A stretch of DNA of 64,000 nucleotides from Flavobacterium urumqiense (GCF_900108015.1 NZ_FNVP01000011.1:1-64000), one strand, 5' to 3'; counted from the first letter of the stretch, positions 46,242 to 55,143 are shown. Program-made: numbers and translations. Notes: generated by a model not told the origin, from the sequence alone.

Positions 46242-47444
46242 ATGATTAACCCTTCGGCATCCGGTTGGATAGATAAATTTTTTACAGAACAAAAATTTTC
46301 AAAAGAGACTGTTTCTAATACTCCTGATACCTTTTATCATCAAGTTAGAGAGACAGGGTTTATATATGGACATATAATTTCTTTTAAAACTAGAAGTCCA
46401 ATTGAGACTAAAGGCTGGTTTAAGGGAGAGATTTCTAAAGTTGCTTTATTAAATACACTATATGCTATTTTTTGTTTGACAGAAAAAGAAATTAATCCTG
46501 AAAATTTCATCAAACAAACCGTTGCTTTTTACAATCAAATGAATCCTCAAGGATTTAGTTTATTAAAAAAAATTCTCCCTAAAAATTCTCCTTCTTTAAC
46601 TTTAGAAAAAATAATTGATGAACGTGTTCAAACCAATGATACAGTCATCAGTAAAAACTTTTCCCATCTGGTGACAAACGCCTTACTATTTATCGATGTA
46701 CTTGCTTTTCGCCAATATTTAATACACGGGTTAATTCCTGAAAAATATCTAAAAAAAATTGAAGAGACCGTTGTTAATATAGTGACATTAGCATTGAAAA
46801 TAAAGTCCAATAAAACACAATATGATGATTTGCTGATTAAACTTTTTGAAGCTTCCATTCGTTATAGCAAATTTTCTAAAAATTCAGTTCAAAATTTAGA
46901 AACCATTCAATTGGATTATTTTACTAATGATCTTGAGAAATACTATCTTATTGATATTGCCGGAATGGCTTTATGGAGTGATGGTAAAATCGAAAATAAT
47001 GAAGCCTATTTTTTACATTCTTTGGCTGAAGTTTTATCCGTTTCAGATCATTTTGTCAATGATAGTATTAGTAGCACCAATGACTTTATTACAAAACATA
47101 AAAAAGAAATTCCGTATTTTAATTATTCTAATCCTGTCAAGCATTTCTACGACCAAACAACTCAAAGTGTTATCACATTAGTAAGTCGCAATAAAAAGCG
47201 ATTAGTAAAGGAAATAGTCCAAAGCAAAGAATTAATGGTACTACTTGCCTATTCTACCCGTAGAGATTTAAACGAAAAAGAAAAGAAAAAAGTTAAGAAA
47301 CAGTTATTGGATATTTGCAAAACTATCCCTTCACTGACAATATTCTTACTTCCCGGGGGAACTTTATTATTGCCCATTTTAATTAAATTTATTCCCACAC
47401 TTTTACCTTCTGCCTTTAATGAAAATCTGGAAGAAATAGAATAA
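46242..47444 (+). CDS. LETM1-related / TerB-like protein
   Basis: This 400-residue protein has no signal peptide. A central segment (about 228-265) reads YYLIDIAGMALWSDGKIENN, then EAYFLHSLAEVL, like the acidic helix pair of TerB-type domains. The C-terminal part (about 335-395: SKELMVLLAYSTRRDLNEKE...SLTIFLLPGGTLLLPILIKF) has a Pro-rich membrane-associated hydrophobic segment. It resembles the LETM1-like ring region, as in flavobacterial proteins annotated 'LETM1-related biofilm-associated'. The N-terminal 220 residues are helical and unassigned. It is convergent with the carbonic anhydrase gene. Function is unknown. Confidence 0.7.
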   Translation: MINPSASGWIDKFFTEQKFSKETVSNTPDTFYHQVRETGFIYGHIISFKTRSPIETKGWFKGEISKVALLNTLYAIFCLTEKEINPENFIKQTVAFYNQMNPQGFSLLKKILPKNSPSLTLEKIIDERVQTNDTVISKNFSHLVTNALLFIDVLAFRQYLIHGLIPEKYLKKIEETVVNIVTLALKIKSNKTQYDDLLIKLFEASIRYSKFSKNSVQNLETIQLDYFTNDLEKYYLIDIAGMALWSDGKIENNEAYFLHSLAEVLSVSDHFVNDSISSTNDFITKHKKEIPYFNYSNPVKHFYDQTTQSVITLVSRNKKRLVKEIVQSKELMVLLAYSTRRDLNEKEKKKVKKQLLDICKTIPSLTIFLLPGGTLLLPILIKFIPTLLPSAFNENLEEIE

Positions 47445-47445
47445 T

Positions 47446-47473
47446 AAGAAAGCCGCTCTCGAGCGGCTTTCTT
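47446..47473. terminator. bidirectional intrinsic terminator
   Basis: The stem AAGAAAGCCGCTC / GAGCGGCTTTCTT (13 bp) with a two-base loop lies between convergent genes at 47444 and 47477. Confidence 0.88.
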
Positions 47474-47476
47474 TAT

Positions 47477-48112
47477 TTAGAATTTCAATTGGTAAACTTC
47501 ATCCAAATCTTTATTTGAACTAATATTGACTTCTAAGTCCGTAACAAAACCTGAATTTAAACCATAAGCCCATCCGTGTAAAGTCAATTCTTGATTATTT
47601 TTCCATGCCGATTGCACTATCGAAGTTTTAGCCAAATTGAATACTTGTTCTTTTACACTAATTTCAACAAAGGTGTTAAAACGTTCCGTTTCGTCTTCGA
47701 TAGAATCTAAGTAGGAACTATGCAAACGATAAACATCTTTTATATGACGAATCCAGTTATCTATAATTCCAATAGAATCATTTCCCATAGCCGCTTTTAC
47801 ACCACCACAACCGTAATGACCACAAACTAAGACATGTTTTACTTTCAAAACATTCACAGCATAATCCAGAACGCTCAACATATTCATATCAGAATGCACG
47901 ACCATATTGGCAATATTTCTGTGAACAAAAACTTCACCGGGTTTAGCACCCACTATTTCGTTAGCTGGAACTCTACTATCTGAACAACCTATCCATAATA
48001 AAGGTGGTGTTTGACCTTTGGCTAAATCTTGAAAATAATTTGGATCGCTCGCTAATGAAGTTTCGACCCATTGCTTATTATTATCTAATATTTTTTTATA
48101 AAAATCATTCAT
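47477..48112 (-). CDS. can: beta-class carbonic anhydrase
   Basis: This enzyme interconverts CO2 and bicarbonate. It has 211 residues and is cytosolic. Zinc ligands and the Asp-Arg dyad are visible: Cys43 and Asp45 in WIGCSDSRVPAN, and His99 and Cys102 in VCGHYGCGGVKAA. It is 97 bp downstream of, and on the same strand as, a SulP transporter gene. That pairing suggests coupled bicarbonate uptake and hydration. Confidence 0.94.
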   Translation of the reverse strand: MNDFYKKILDNNKQWVETSLASDPNYFQDLAKGQTPPLLWIGCSDSRVPANEIVGAKPGEVFVHRNIANMVVHSDMNMLSVLDYAVNVLKVKHVLVCGHYGCGGVKAAMGNDSIGIIDNWIRHIKDVYRLHSSYLDSIEDETERFNTFVEISVKEQVFNLAKTSIVQSAWKNNQELTLHGWAYGLNSGFVTDLEVNISSNKDLDEVYQLKF

Positions 48113-48209
48113 AATTTTAGTTTTTAATATTTTGCAAAACTTTAAAAATCGTCTTTTAACAATGTAAAGTAACAGTATTTATACATTTATACATAATTAG
48201 TTTGCTTTT

Positions 48210-49865
48210 TTATTCTGGAAAAACTTCTGTCTTAATTTCCTTTTTCACCAACGTTCTTTTAGCAACATCATAATAATGTTCAATACTAACATGGTTTTGT
48301 ATCTCCAAACTATTTTCTAATTGATATGCTTTTTTAAAACCTTTAAGTTTGACTTTTATATTTTCATCAATAGCCCTTGTGGTTTTAAATTCATGGATTA
48401 AATCTAAAATATCATGAGCAATATAAACGGTATCTTTTGCATCGATAACTACTTTTGAATTTTGTGGAATATCTTTTAAAGTTAATTTTATGGCTGCTTT
48501 GTTTAAAAATGAAACTTCTTGAGCCAAGTCTATATGAATTACATCACCATCTGCATATTCTTCTTTTCGAAAACTATAAGCACGCTTAAGATTTCCTTTT
48601 AAAACGAAAATAATACTGATAACAATTCCTAAGGCCACCCCTTTCAATAAATCAGTAAATACAATAGCTAATAATGTTGCAATAAAAGGAACAAATTGGT
48701 ATTTTCCTTTTTCCCAAAAATGTTTAAATGTTGCCGGCTTGGCTAATTTATATCCAACCAATAAAAGAATTGCCGCTAAGGTAGCCAATGGTATTTTATT
48801 CAAAACTAACGGAATTGTAACCACACTTATCAGTAAAAGAAAACCGTGAATAATCGTTGACATTTTTGATTTAGCACCACTATTACTATTTGCTGACGTA
48901 CGTACAATTACTGATGTCAGCGGTAAACCTCCTAACAGAGAACTTATCATATTTCCAATTCCTTGGGCTTTCAGTTCCACATTGGTATCTGTATATCGTT
49001 TTTGGGCATCCATTCTATCGGCAGCTTCAATACTCAATAAAGTTTCAATCGAAGCAACAATGGCAATAGTAAAGGCAACGACCCATACTTTAGGATTTGT
49101 TATTCCTGAGAAATTCGGCGTAACTATAATGGTTTTAAATTCTTCAAAACTAGTAGGTACCGGCAATGAAACTAAATGCTCTTTTGCAATAACTAATGGA
49201 CTTTGTGTAGCAGTGAAAATTTCATTTAAAATTACCCCAACGATTACCGCTACAAGAGCCCCGGGAATTAATTTTAATTTTTTCAAGAAAGGAATTTTAT
49301 CCCACGCAATCAGTATTACTAGTGATACTATTGTAATAATTATTGACCCGAACTGAATATAATTAAAAATGCCCAGTAATGAAGATAATGTATCGCTCCC
49401 ATTCAACTGCAAAAAAGATTGATCCCCTTCAAAATCGCTATCATAACCAAAAGCATGAGGCAATTGTTTCATAATAATAATAATTCCTATACCGGCTAAC
49501 ATTCCTTCAATAACATTCGTTGGAAAATAATTAGAAATACTTCCTGCTTTGATATATCCTAAGGCTAATTGTATAAAACCTGCAATAAAAACTGCTGTCA
49601 GAAAAACATCAAAAGCACCTAAATCAGTAATTGCTGTTAATACAATTGCTGTTAAACCCGCTGCTGGACCAGAAACACTTAAATGCGATTTACTTAAATA
49701 TCCAACCACTATTCCCCCAATAATTCCTGCAATAATTCCAGAAAATAAAGGAGCACCTGAAGCCATTGCAATACCTAAACACAATGGAAGAGCCACCAAA
49801 AAAACCACTAAACCAGATGCGAAATCGGATTTAAGGTTAGCAAAAAGATTCGTTTTTTTTGTCAT
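48210..49865 (-). CDS. SulP-family anion transporter (probable bicarbonate)
   Basis: This 551-residue inner-membrane protein has about 11-12 helices. The early KSDFASGLVVFLVALPLCLGIAMASGAPLFSG and the LSVSGPAAGLTAIVL block identify SulP/SLC26. QGIGNMISSLLGGLPLTSVIVRTSANSNSG is the conserved TM8-10 region. The C-terminal STAS domain is about 440-530 (VSFLNKAAIKLTLKDIPQNS, VIDAKDTVYIAHDILDLI). The adjacent carbonic anhydrase makes bicarbonate a likely substrate. Sulfate is the alternative. Confidence 0.9.
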   Translation of the reverse strand: MTKKTNLFANLKSDFASGLVVFLVALPLCLGIAMASGAPLFSGIIAGIIGGIVVGYLSKSHLSVSGPAAGLTAIVLTAITDLGAFDVFLTAVFIAGFIQLALGYIKAGSISNYFPTNVIEGMLAGIGIIIIMKQLPHAFGYDSDFEGDQSFLQLNGSDTLSSLLGIFNYIQFGSIIITIVSLVILIAWDKIPFLKKLKLIPGALVAVIVGVILNEIFTATQSPLVIAKEHLVSLPVPTSFEEFKTIIVTPNFSGITNPKVWVVAFTIAIVASIETLLSIEAADRMDAQKRYTDTNVELKAQGIGNMISSLLGGLPLTSVIVRTSANSNSGAKSKMSTIIHGFLLLISVVTIPLVLNKIPLATLAAILLLVGYKLAKPATFKHFWEKGKYQFVPFIATLLAIVFTDLLKGVALGIVISIIFVLKGNLKRAYSFRKEEYADGDVIHIDLAQEVSFLNKAAIKLTLKDIPQNSKVVIDAKDTVYIAHDILDLIHEFKTTRAIDENIKVKLKGFKKAYQLENSLEIQNHVSIEHYYDVAKRTLVKKEIKTEVFPE

Positions 49866-49948
49866 AATACCTTACTAAAATTTAATACAGAAACTTGTCA
49901 CATTGAAGAATGTAAAGATTTGATTTTATAATAAAAATCAAGATTGTA

Positions 49949-50230
49949 TTAAACCTGGTTAGGCGGGGGAATAAATATCTTCGAGGTTATTTTATCTTGT
50001 TTTGATAAATTCTCAGAAAAAATAAGACTTGAATTATAATTCAAATAAGGTTCAACTTCAAATGAAACATTGGAAATAAAAACGGCCTTAATTTCTTTAT
50101 GTGATTTCTCCTCTTCAGAAAACTTACCCAAGATAGACGTATCGTTATCGTCCGCTATTAAACTCACAATTGTGGGTGTTAAAAGAAAGCTGATAAAAAC
50201 GAATAGTAATATGTGAGCAGTTATTTTCAT
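49949..50230 (-). CDS. small membrane-anchored protein of unknown function
   Basis: The protein has 93 residues. An N-terminal hydrophobic segment (residues 5-26, HILLFVFISFLLTPTIVSL) is followed by an Asp/Glu/Ser-rich extracytoplasmic part and a Pro-rich end, KIFIPPPNQV. It resembles small flavobacterial proteins that share 'LLTPTIV' and a terminal 'PP' motif and that I associate loosely with metal or envelope loci. No function is assigned. It stands alone between the SulP and dps genes on the same strand. Confidence 0.65.
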   Translation of the reverse strand: MKITAHILLFVFISFLLTPTIVSLIADDNDTSILGKFSEEEKSHKEIKAVFISNVSFEVEPYLNYNSSLIFSENLSKQDKITSKIFIPPPNQV

Positions 50231-50353
50231 TAACGCAAAAATAGATTAAAGTTTAAGAAAAGAGTAAAAGCACTACTGAATTTAAAAAAAAATTAACAAA
50301 AAAAAACCAGAATAAATTGCTTCATCTGGTTTTCCATTTAAAATCTAAACGTT

Positions 50354-50833
50354 TTACAAACCCTCTTCCAACCAAGCTTGCATCATCCATATTACTTTTT
50401 CTTGTTCTGCAATAAAATCGCTCATCATTGAATTGGTTCCCTCATCACTAATTTCTGAAGCTTTATATAGAATTTCCCTTTCAATTTTTAATAGATGAGC
50501 TAATGAATTTACAATAAGGTGAATTGCTTTTTCATCAATAGAAATGTTTTTACCCACTGGTAACTGACTATTTTTAATATAATCCTCAAAAGTATGAAAC
50601 GGCGTACCCCCCAAAGTAAGCACTCGTTCTGCAATCATATCAATTTTTAACTGGGAATCATTATACAATTCTTCAAACTTTACATGCAAGTCAAAGAAAC
50701 GCTTTCCACGAATATTCCAATGAATTCCGCGCAGATTTTGGTAGTAAACTTGAAAATTTGATAATAATATGTTTAATTCTTTTACAATTAATTCTGATTC
50801 TTTTACTGGTAATCCTAGAATATTAATTTTCAT
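50354..50833 (-). CDS. dps: Dps ferritin-like DNA-protection protein
   Basis: This 159-residue protein forms 12-mers that oxidise and store iron and protect DNA. The ferroxidase ligands at the subunit interface are seen as His38 (RGIHWNIRG), His50 (FFDLHVKF), and Asp65 and Glu69 (KIDMIAER), with the family spacing. Its start is 95 bp from the start of a divergent oxyR gene, the usual regulator of dps under peroxide stress. Confidence 0.93.
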   Translation of the reverse strand: MKINILGLPVKESELIVKELNILLSNFQVYYQNLRGIHWNIRGKRFFDLHVKFEELYNDSQLKIDMIAERVLTLGGTPFHTFEDYIKNSQLPVGKNISIDEKAIHLIVNSLAHLLKIEREILYKASEISDEGTNSMMSDFIAEQEKVIWMMQAWLEEGL

Positions 50834-50849
50834 ATTTTTTTATTTCTTA

Positions 50850-50908
50850 CAAATTTATGGAAAAAATAAAAATTGCACTATAAATTAAATTGATTGTTTT
50901 TATCTTTA
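50850..50908. promoter_or_regulatory. dps/oxyR divergent promoter region
   Basis: On the minus strand TAAATTTG (50850-50857) is a perfect TAnnTTTG -7 element for dps. On the plus strand TATCTTTA (50901-50908), with a TTG at 50873-50875, may serve oxyR. The 95-bp spacer is short enough for one OxyR site to control both genes. Confidence 0.55.
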
Positions 50909-50928
50909 CATTAGAAAATACTATAAAA

Positions 50929-51870
50929 ATGACAATCACTCAACTAAAATATGTTTTGGCTGTCGCCGAACACAAAAATTTCACACTTGCCGCCGAAAAA
51001 TGTTTTGTAACTCAACCAACGTTGAGTATGCAAATTCAAAAAATAGAAGAAGAATTAAGTATTCAGATATTCGATCGATCCAAAAAACCAATTCAACTTA
51101 CTGATATTGGACAAAAAATTGTAAATCAAGCCAAAAATATTGTCAATGAAGCGGATAGAATTCAAGATATTGTTGAACAGCAAAAAGGATTTATAGGAGG
51201 CGAATTTCGGTTAGGAATTATTCCTACCATTATGCCTACATTGTTACCTATGTTTTTGAATAATTTCATAAAAAAATATCCAAAAGTCAAACTCATAATC
51301 GAAGAGTTAAACACGGAAGAGATTATAATAAAACTCAATAACGGTCACTTGGATGCTGCAATTGCAGCAACTCCATTATTGGAAGAAAAAATCAAAGAAA
51401 TTGTTTTGTACTTTGAACCCTTTGTAGCTTATATACCAGAAAGTCATCAAAATTTTCAGAAAGAAGAAATTGAAGTCTCTGATTTAAATCTGGATGACAT
51501 TCTGTTACTACAAGACGGACACTGTTTCCGGGATGGAATTTTGAATTTATGCAAAAGTCAGGGGAAAAATGAATTCAATCATTTTCAAATTGAAAGTGGC
51601 AGTTTTGAAACATTAATAAAACTAGCTGATGAAGGATTGGGAACTACACTATTACCCTATCTGCACACTTTAGATTTGAAAGAGTCCGATAAAATTAAAT
51701 TACGCCATTTTAAGGAACCTAAACCAGCTCGCGAAGTCAGTTTAATTTTTCCGAAGAATGAATTAAAAATCCAGATTATTGATGCGCTTAGAAGCACAAT
51801 TGCCGGAGTTATTAAAGGAGCAATTGTTTTCCAAAATGTTCAAATTGTGAGCCCAGTTCAGAAAAAATAA
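50929..51870 (+). CDS. oxyR: OxyR-type peroxide-sensing LysR regulator
   Basis: This 313-residue LysR regulator (from the Met at 50929) has an N-terminal winged helix (MTITQLKYVLAVAEHKNFTL; TLSMQIQKIEEELSIQIFDR). In the effector domain, DGHCFRDGILNLC holds Cys199 and Cys208. This is exactly the spacing and numbering of the redox pair of E. coli OxyR, which also supports this start over the one at 50890. The divergent dps gene is the likely target, and catalase might be another. Confidence 0.93.
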   Translation: MTITQLKYVLAVAEHKNFTLAAEKCFVTQPTLSMQIQKIEEELSIQIFDRSKKPIQLTDIGQKIVNQAKNIVNEADRIQDIVEQQKGFIGGEFRLGIIPTIMPTLLPMFLNNFIKKYPKVKLIIEELNTEEIIIKLNNGHLDAAIAATPLLEEKIKEIVLYFEPFVAYIPESHQNFQKEEIEVSDLNLDDILLLQDGHCFRDGILNLCKSQGKNEFNHFQIESGSFETLIKLADEGLGTTLLPYLHTLDLKESDKIKLRHFKEPKPAREVSLIFPKNELKIQIIDALRSTIAGVIKGAIVFQNVQIVSPVQKK

Positions 51871-51898
51871 AAAAAGGAACCGATTAAGGTTCCTTTTT
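51871..51898. terminator. bidirectional intrinsic terminator
   Basis: The stem AAAAAGGAACC / GGTTCCTTTTT (11 bp) with the loop GATTAA lies directly after the oxyR stop and before a convergent small gene. Confidence 0.88.
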
Positions 51899-51903
51899 TT
51901 TTA

Positions 51904-52101
51904 TTATGAATTTACGATAAGTAAACATTGTTTCAACTCTGGTTTTTCAATTGTGAAATTTAATAACCATTCTCGTAATTGTTCTATTTCAAACGGTAAC
52001 AAGGTTCTTATAGCTTTTTCTAATTCTTTACAAAAAAGTATTGGATCAAAACTTACTCTTTCTAGTATTGATTTTGTGTAATCAAACATGATTTTTGACA
52101 T
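51904..52101 (-). CDS. small conserved protein of unknown function
   Basis: This 65-residue protein has no signal or membrane segment and a mainly helical pattern (MSKIMFDYTKSILERVSFDP; FEIEQLREWLLNF). An alternative start is the Met at residue 5. It ends right at a terminator shared with oxyR. Its composition and dense coding pattern suggest a real gene, and I recall similar short proteins in Flavobacteriaceae. Function unknown. Confidence 0.6.
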   Translation of the reverse strand: MSKIMFDYTKSILERVSFDPILFCKELEKAIRTLLPFEIEQLREWLLNFTIEKPELKQCLLIVNS

Positions 52102-52244
52102 ATTAAAATAATATTATAGGTTAGGTCTTGATTTTTATCTCTTGTAAAAATACATTTTATATAGATTGAATTTTATTTATTAACGTTCTTTTGTATATTT
52201 TATTTTTAAAAAAGAAAGTCTATTAAAATTAAGTTTACAATTTT

Positions 52245-52907
52245 TTATTTTTTACGAGCACGAAACATTTCTCGTTTACCAGGAGGACCAGCGAGCTTTT
52301 CGACAGTAAAACCCACTTCTATCATGCTTCGTTTCACTACTCCTCTTGCGGCATAAGTAACAAGAACGCTATTAGGCTTAAGTGCTTTATACATGCTATC
52401 GAAAATTTCAGTGCTCCATAATTCTGGTTGTACTCTATAACCAAAGGCATCAAAGTAAATTAAATCAAATTTTTCAATATCATCAATTGCTTCAAAAAAT
52501 TGCTTTCTTTTTGTCAATGAAAAATCTGTACTTAAATTGCTCTTTTCCTCCCAATTACTCTCATGCATGGTTTTGAAAATGGAACTTTCGGTTATTGCAT
52601 TCAACTCCTCAACATAATTCATCGAAAGAACTTCGTCAGCAGAGATCGGATACGCCTCTACTCCAACATAGTCAATCGTCTGATTTAGTTTTTTTGCTTC
52701 TAAAAAAGTGATAAATGCATTTAATCCAGTTCCAAAACCAATTTCTAAAATAGAAATATGCTTATTCTCAAATAAGGACAATCCATTTTTTATAAAAACG
52801 TGTTGTGCTTCTTGAATTGCTCCGTGTTTAGAATGATAACATTCGTCCCATTCCCCTAAATGAATAGTCGTAGAACCATCAAGAGTTTGGATTATTTCTC
52901 TTTTCAA
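52245..52907 (-). CDS. mnmD: tRNA U34 methyltransferase MnmD
   Basis: This SAM-dependent enzyme methylates 5-aminomethyl-2-thiouridine at the tRNA wobble position. It has 220 residues and is a stand-alone MnmC methyltransferase domain without the FAD oxidase part. SLFENKHISILEIGFGTGLNAFITF holds the SAM-binding loop (EIGFGTGLN). DLIYFDAFGYRVQPELWSTEIF is the catalytic Asp block, and TYAARGVVKRSM and GPPGKREMFRA are C-terminal signatures. Confidence 0.92.
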   Translation of the reverse strand: MKREIIQTLDGSTTIHLGEWDECYHSKHGAIQEAQHVFIKNGLSLFENKHISILEIGFGTGLNAFITFLEAKKLNQTIDYVGVEAYPISADEVLSMNYVEELNAITESSIFKTMHESNWEEKSNLSTDFSLTKRKQFFEAIDDIEKFDLIYFDAFGYRVQPELWSTEIFDSMYKALKPNSVLVTYAARGVVKRSMIEVGFTVEKLAGPPGKREMFRARKK

Positions 52908-53090
52908 AATTATAAATTGAGTTTATTAGTAGTTTTTATGCGCTATGATCAGGTCAAATTTAGTCAAAACTAAAACGTATCCCCCATAAAAATCTATATT
53001 TTTTATCTATTTGATATAAATTTAAGTCATTTTTTTCGATTTTTTAAAAGATAAATAAATCACAATTAAATCGTATAATTAATAGTTTTA

Positions 53091-53216
53091 TCACAAGGAT
53101 TTCGATGATTTTTATTTAATTTTGCAAATAAAAATGCTCTCCTTGTGAAAAAATCAAAGATTTTAATATTCCTGTTTATCAATTATAAAAATATAAAAAA
53201 TAATCCCTTATTATGA
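53091..53216 (+). promoter_or_regulatory. ilvE upstream region with hairpin, promoter and short leader frame
   Basis: A nested inverted repeat spans 53091-53148. The outer arms are TCACAAGGA and TCCTTGTGA, and the inner arms ATTTTTATTT and AAATAAAAAT. A perfect -7 element, TAATTTTG, lies at 53117-53124. A 24-codon frame from GTG at 53145 ends in TGA at 53214-53216, overlapping the ilvE start (ATGA). Eight of its 23 residues are Ile or Leu. Whether this is a leader peptide or chance is unsettled. The rest of the 52908-53212 spacer shows nothing. Confidence 0.4.
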
Positions 53217-54280
53217 GTACAACTCAAACTAATAAAATTGAAATAATTAAAGCAGCCACTTCAAAAATTAATGAAGTAGACTTTGAAAACTTAAGCTTTG
53301 GTTCTATTTTTACAGATCATTTATTTGAATGTGATTTTAAAAATGGAGAATGGCAAAAACCTGTCATTAAGCCTTACGCGCCCTTTTTGTTAGACCCTTC
53401 GTCAAGAGTTTTTCATTATGGTCAAGCAATTTTTGAAGGTATGAAGGCCTACAAAGATGAGGATGATGCAATCTGGCTATTTAGACCTGATGAGAACTAC
53501 AAACGTTTCAACAAATCAGCAGTTAGAATGGCAATGCAGGAAGTACCGGAAGACATATTTATGAATGGTTTGAAGGAATTACTGAAATTAGATGAAGCAT
53601 GGATAAAAAGAGGTAAAGGAAATTCCATGTATATTAGACCATTTATGATTGCTACGGGAACTGGTGTCATTGCGAACCCATCTGATAATTACAAATTTAT
53701 GATCATTTTATCACCAGTAAGCGCTTACTACGCAGGTGAAGTAAAGGTTCTTATCGCGGAGCATTATAGTAGAGCTGCAAATGGAGGAATAGGAGCTGCA
53801 AAAGCTGCCGGAAATTATGCAGCACAATTTTACCCTACTAGTTTGGCTAACAAACAAGGTTTCCAACAAGTGATTTGGACAGATGATGCCACACATACTA
53901 AACTGGAAGAAGCAGGGACAATGAACGTATTTTTTAGAATAAACGATACGTTATTTACTGCTCCCGTTAGTGAAAGAATTCTTGATGGCGTGACTAGAAA
54001 GACTTTAATCGATTTAGCCAAAAGTGAAGGCATAAATGTAGATGTACGCCCTGTTTTAGTTTCTGAACTTGTTGAAGCCTCTAAAAATGGAACATTGAAA
54101 GAAATTTTTGGTGCTGGAACGGCTGCTGTCGTTAGTCCTATTTCTGGATTTTCTTATCAAGATGTTTATCATGAATTACCTAACAATGAAGATTCAATGG
54201 CATTAAAACTGAAAGATAAATTAACTAATATCCAAAACAAAATAGCTGAAGATACCTTTGGTTGGACTGTTAAAGTATAG
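53213..54280 (+). CDS. ilvE: branched-chain amino acid aminotransferase
   Basis: This PLP-dependent class IV (fold type IV) aminotransferase has 355 residues. SRVFHYGQAIFEGMKAYKDEDD is the N-terminal signature. The PLP Lys is in NGGIGAAKAAGNYAAQF (about 190). LDGVTRKTLIDLAK and EIFGAGTAAVVSPI are the C-terminal cofactor blocks. It makes or degrades Val, Leu and Ile. It stands alone as a single gene with its own upstream structure and a terminator behind it. Confidence 0.95.
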   Translation: MSTTQTNKIEIIKAATSKINEVDFENLSFGSIFTDHLFECDFKNGEWQKPVIKPYAPFLLDPSSRVFHYGQAIFEGMKAYKDEDDAIWLFRPDENYKRFNKSAVRMAMQEVPEDIFMNGLKELLKLDEAWIKRGKGNSMYIRPFMIATGTGVIANPSDNYKFMIILSPVSAYYAGEVKVLIAEHYSRAANGGIGAAKAAGNYAAQFYPTSLANKQGFQQVIWTDDATHTKLEEAGTMNVFFRINDTLFTAPVSERILDGVTRKTLIDLAKSEGINVDVRPVLVSELVEASKNGTLKEIFGAGTAAVVSPISGFSYQDVYHELPNNEDSMALKLKDKLTNIQNKIAEDTFGWTVKV

Positions 54281-54300
54281 ATTTTAGATTTCAATTACAA

Positions 54301-54334
54301 AAAAAGCGGTTTTCATTACGAAAACCGCTTTTTT
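54301..54334. terminator. bidirectional intrinsic terminator
   Basis: The stem AAAAAGCGGTTTTC / GAAAACCGCTTTTT with the loop ATTAC lies after ilvE and before a convergent gene. T and A tails flank it on both sides. Confidence 0.88.
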
Positions 54335-54421
54335 TATATTCTGCCTGAACTTTTGTAATCTGATTTGAATATTAAATATCGTATTGCTTTTACCTACTAC
54401 AAGCGATCTGAAACCCACTAC

Positions 54422-54808
54422 TCATTCACCTAATATTTTAGAAAAATTAGGTTTGAAATAATTAGGTCCTTTCATCACTTTGCCGTCTTCACGATAAATT
54501 GGATTTCCATCTTCGTCTAATTTACTCATATTACTGCGTTGAATTTCGTCGAAAACCGCTTCAATTTTATGTTGCAAACCATGTTCAATGATAGTTCCGC
54601 AAAGAATATACATCATATCGCCGAGTGCATCAGCAATTGCTACTAAATCATTATTTTGAACTGCTTCAAGATATTCCTCATTTTCTTCTTTCATCAAATT
54701 GTAACGAAGGGTATGTTTGCTTTCTCCCAAATCAGCTGTTGGAATTTCGCTATGTCCTATTTTAAATGCAGTATGAAATACTTTAACTGAATCAATTTGT
54801 TTTTGCAT
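54422..54808 (-). CDS. MazG/PRA-PH-like nucleotide pyrophosphohydrolase
   Basis: This 128-residue cytosolic protein has the all-alpha NTP pyrophosphatase pattern. LMKEENEEYLEAVQNN supplies the E..EE metal-binding motif and VAIADALGDMMYILCG the D...D motif. The tail reads YREDGKVMKGPNYFKPN. Family members hydrolyse NTPs or phosphoribosyl-ATP. The substrate here is unknown, and this is not the his-operon enzyme. It is convergent with ilvE. Confidence 0.85.
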   Translation of the reverse strand: MQKQIDSVKVFHTAFKIGHSEIPTADLGESKHTLRYNLMKEENEEYLEAVQNNDLVAIADALGDMMYILCGTIIEHGLQHKIEAVFDEIQRSNMSKLDEDGNPIYREDGKVMKGPNYFKPNFSKILGE

Positions 54809-54889
54809 CTTTTTTATTTTTTAAATGAAAAGGCAAATTAGCAACTATTTCTAAACTATTAACTATTTTTGTTGCAAATAATTTAAACT

Positions 54890-55078
54890 ATGTTTAGTCA
54901 AGGACAATTGATATTTGCGGGCTGTTTTTTTGTTGCTTTTGTTATTGCAATGGTAATTGCTTACCGAAAGGATGTAAAAATGCACAAAATATTTTACGAG
55001 GGAAATTACAAGATATTAATCGGTTTTTTAATTTTTATTGGAATTCTGTTTATGATAAAAATATTTTTCAAACGTTAG
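54890..55078 (+). CDS. small two-helix membrane protein
   Basis: This 62-residue protein has two membrane helices (about 6-25, IFAGCFFVAFVIAMVIAY; about 41-59, ILIGFLIFIGILFMIKIFF) joined by a basic loop (RKDVKMHKIFYEGNYK). It is probably a real small inner-membrane gene of the Flavobacteriaceae type. Function unknown. It lies divergent from the MazG-like gene, and a hairpin terminator follows. Confidence 0.65.
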   Translation: MFSQGQLIFAGCFFVAFVIAMVIAYRKDVKMHKIFYEGNYKILIGFLIFIGILFMIKIFFKR

Positions 55079-55100
55079 CATCTTTATTTTTTGGAATAAA

Positions 55101-55127
55101 AAAATGCCCACTAAAAGTGGACATTTT
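55101..55127. terminator. intrinsic terminator between convergent genes
   Basis: AAAATGCCCACT (55101-55112) pairs with AGTGGACATTTT (55116-55127), with one mismatch, and a T-run follows. Confidence 0.75.
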
Positions 55128-55143
55128 TTTTTACACTATACTT

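Noticed and set aside
50890-50928. 13-residue N-terminal extension of OxyR
   Set aside because: The Met at 50929 puts the redox cysteines at the family positions 199 and 208, and the extension overlaps the promoter.
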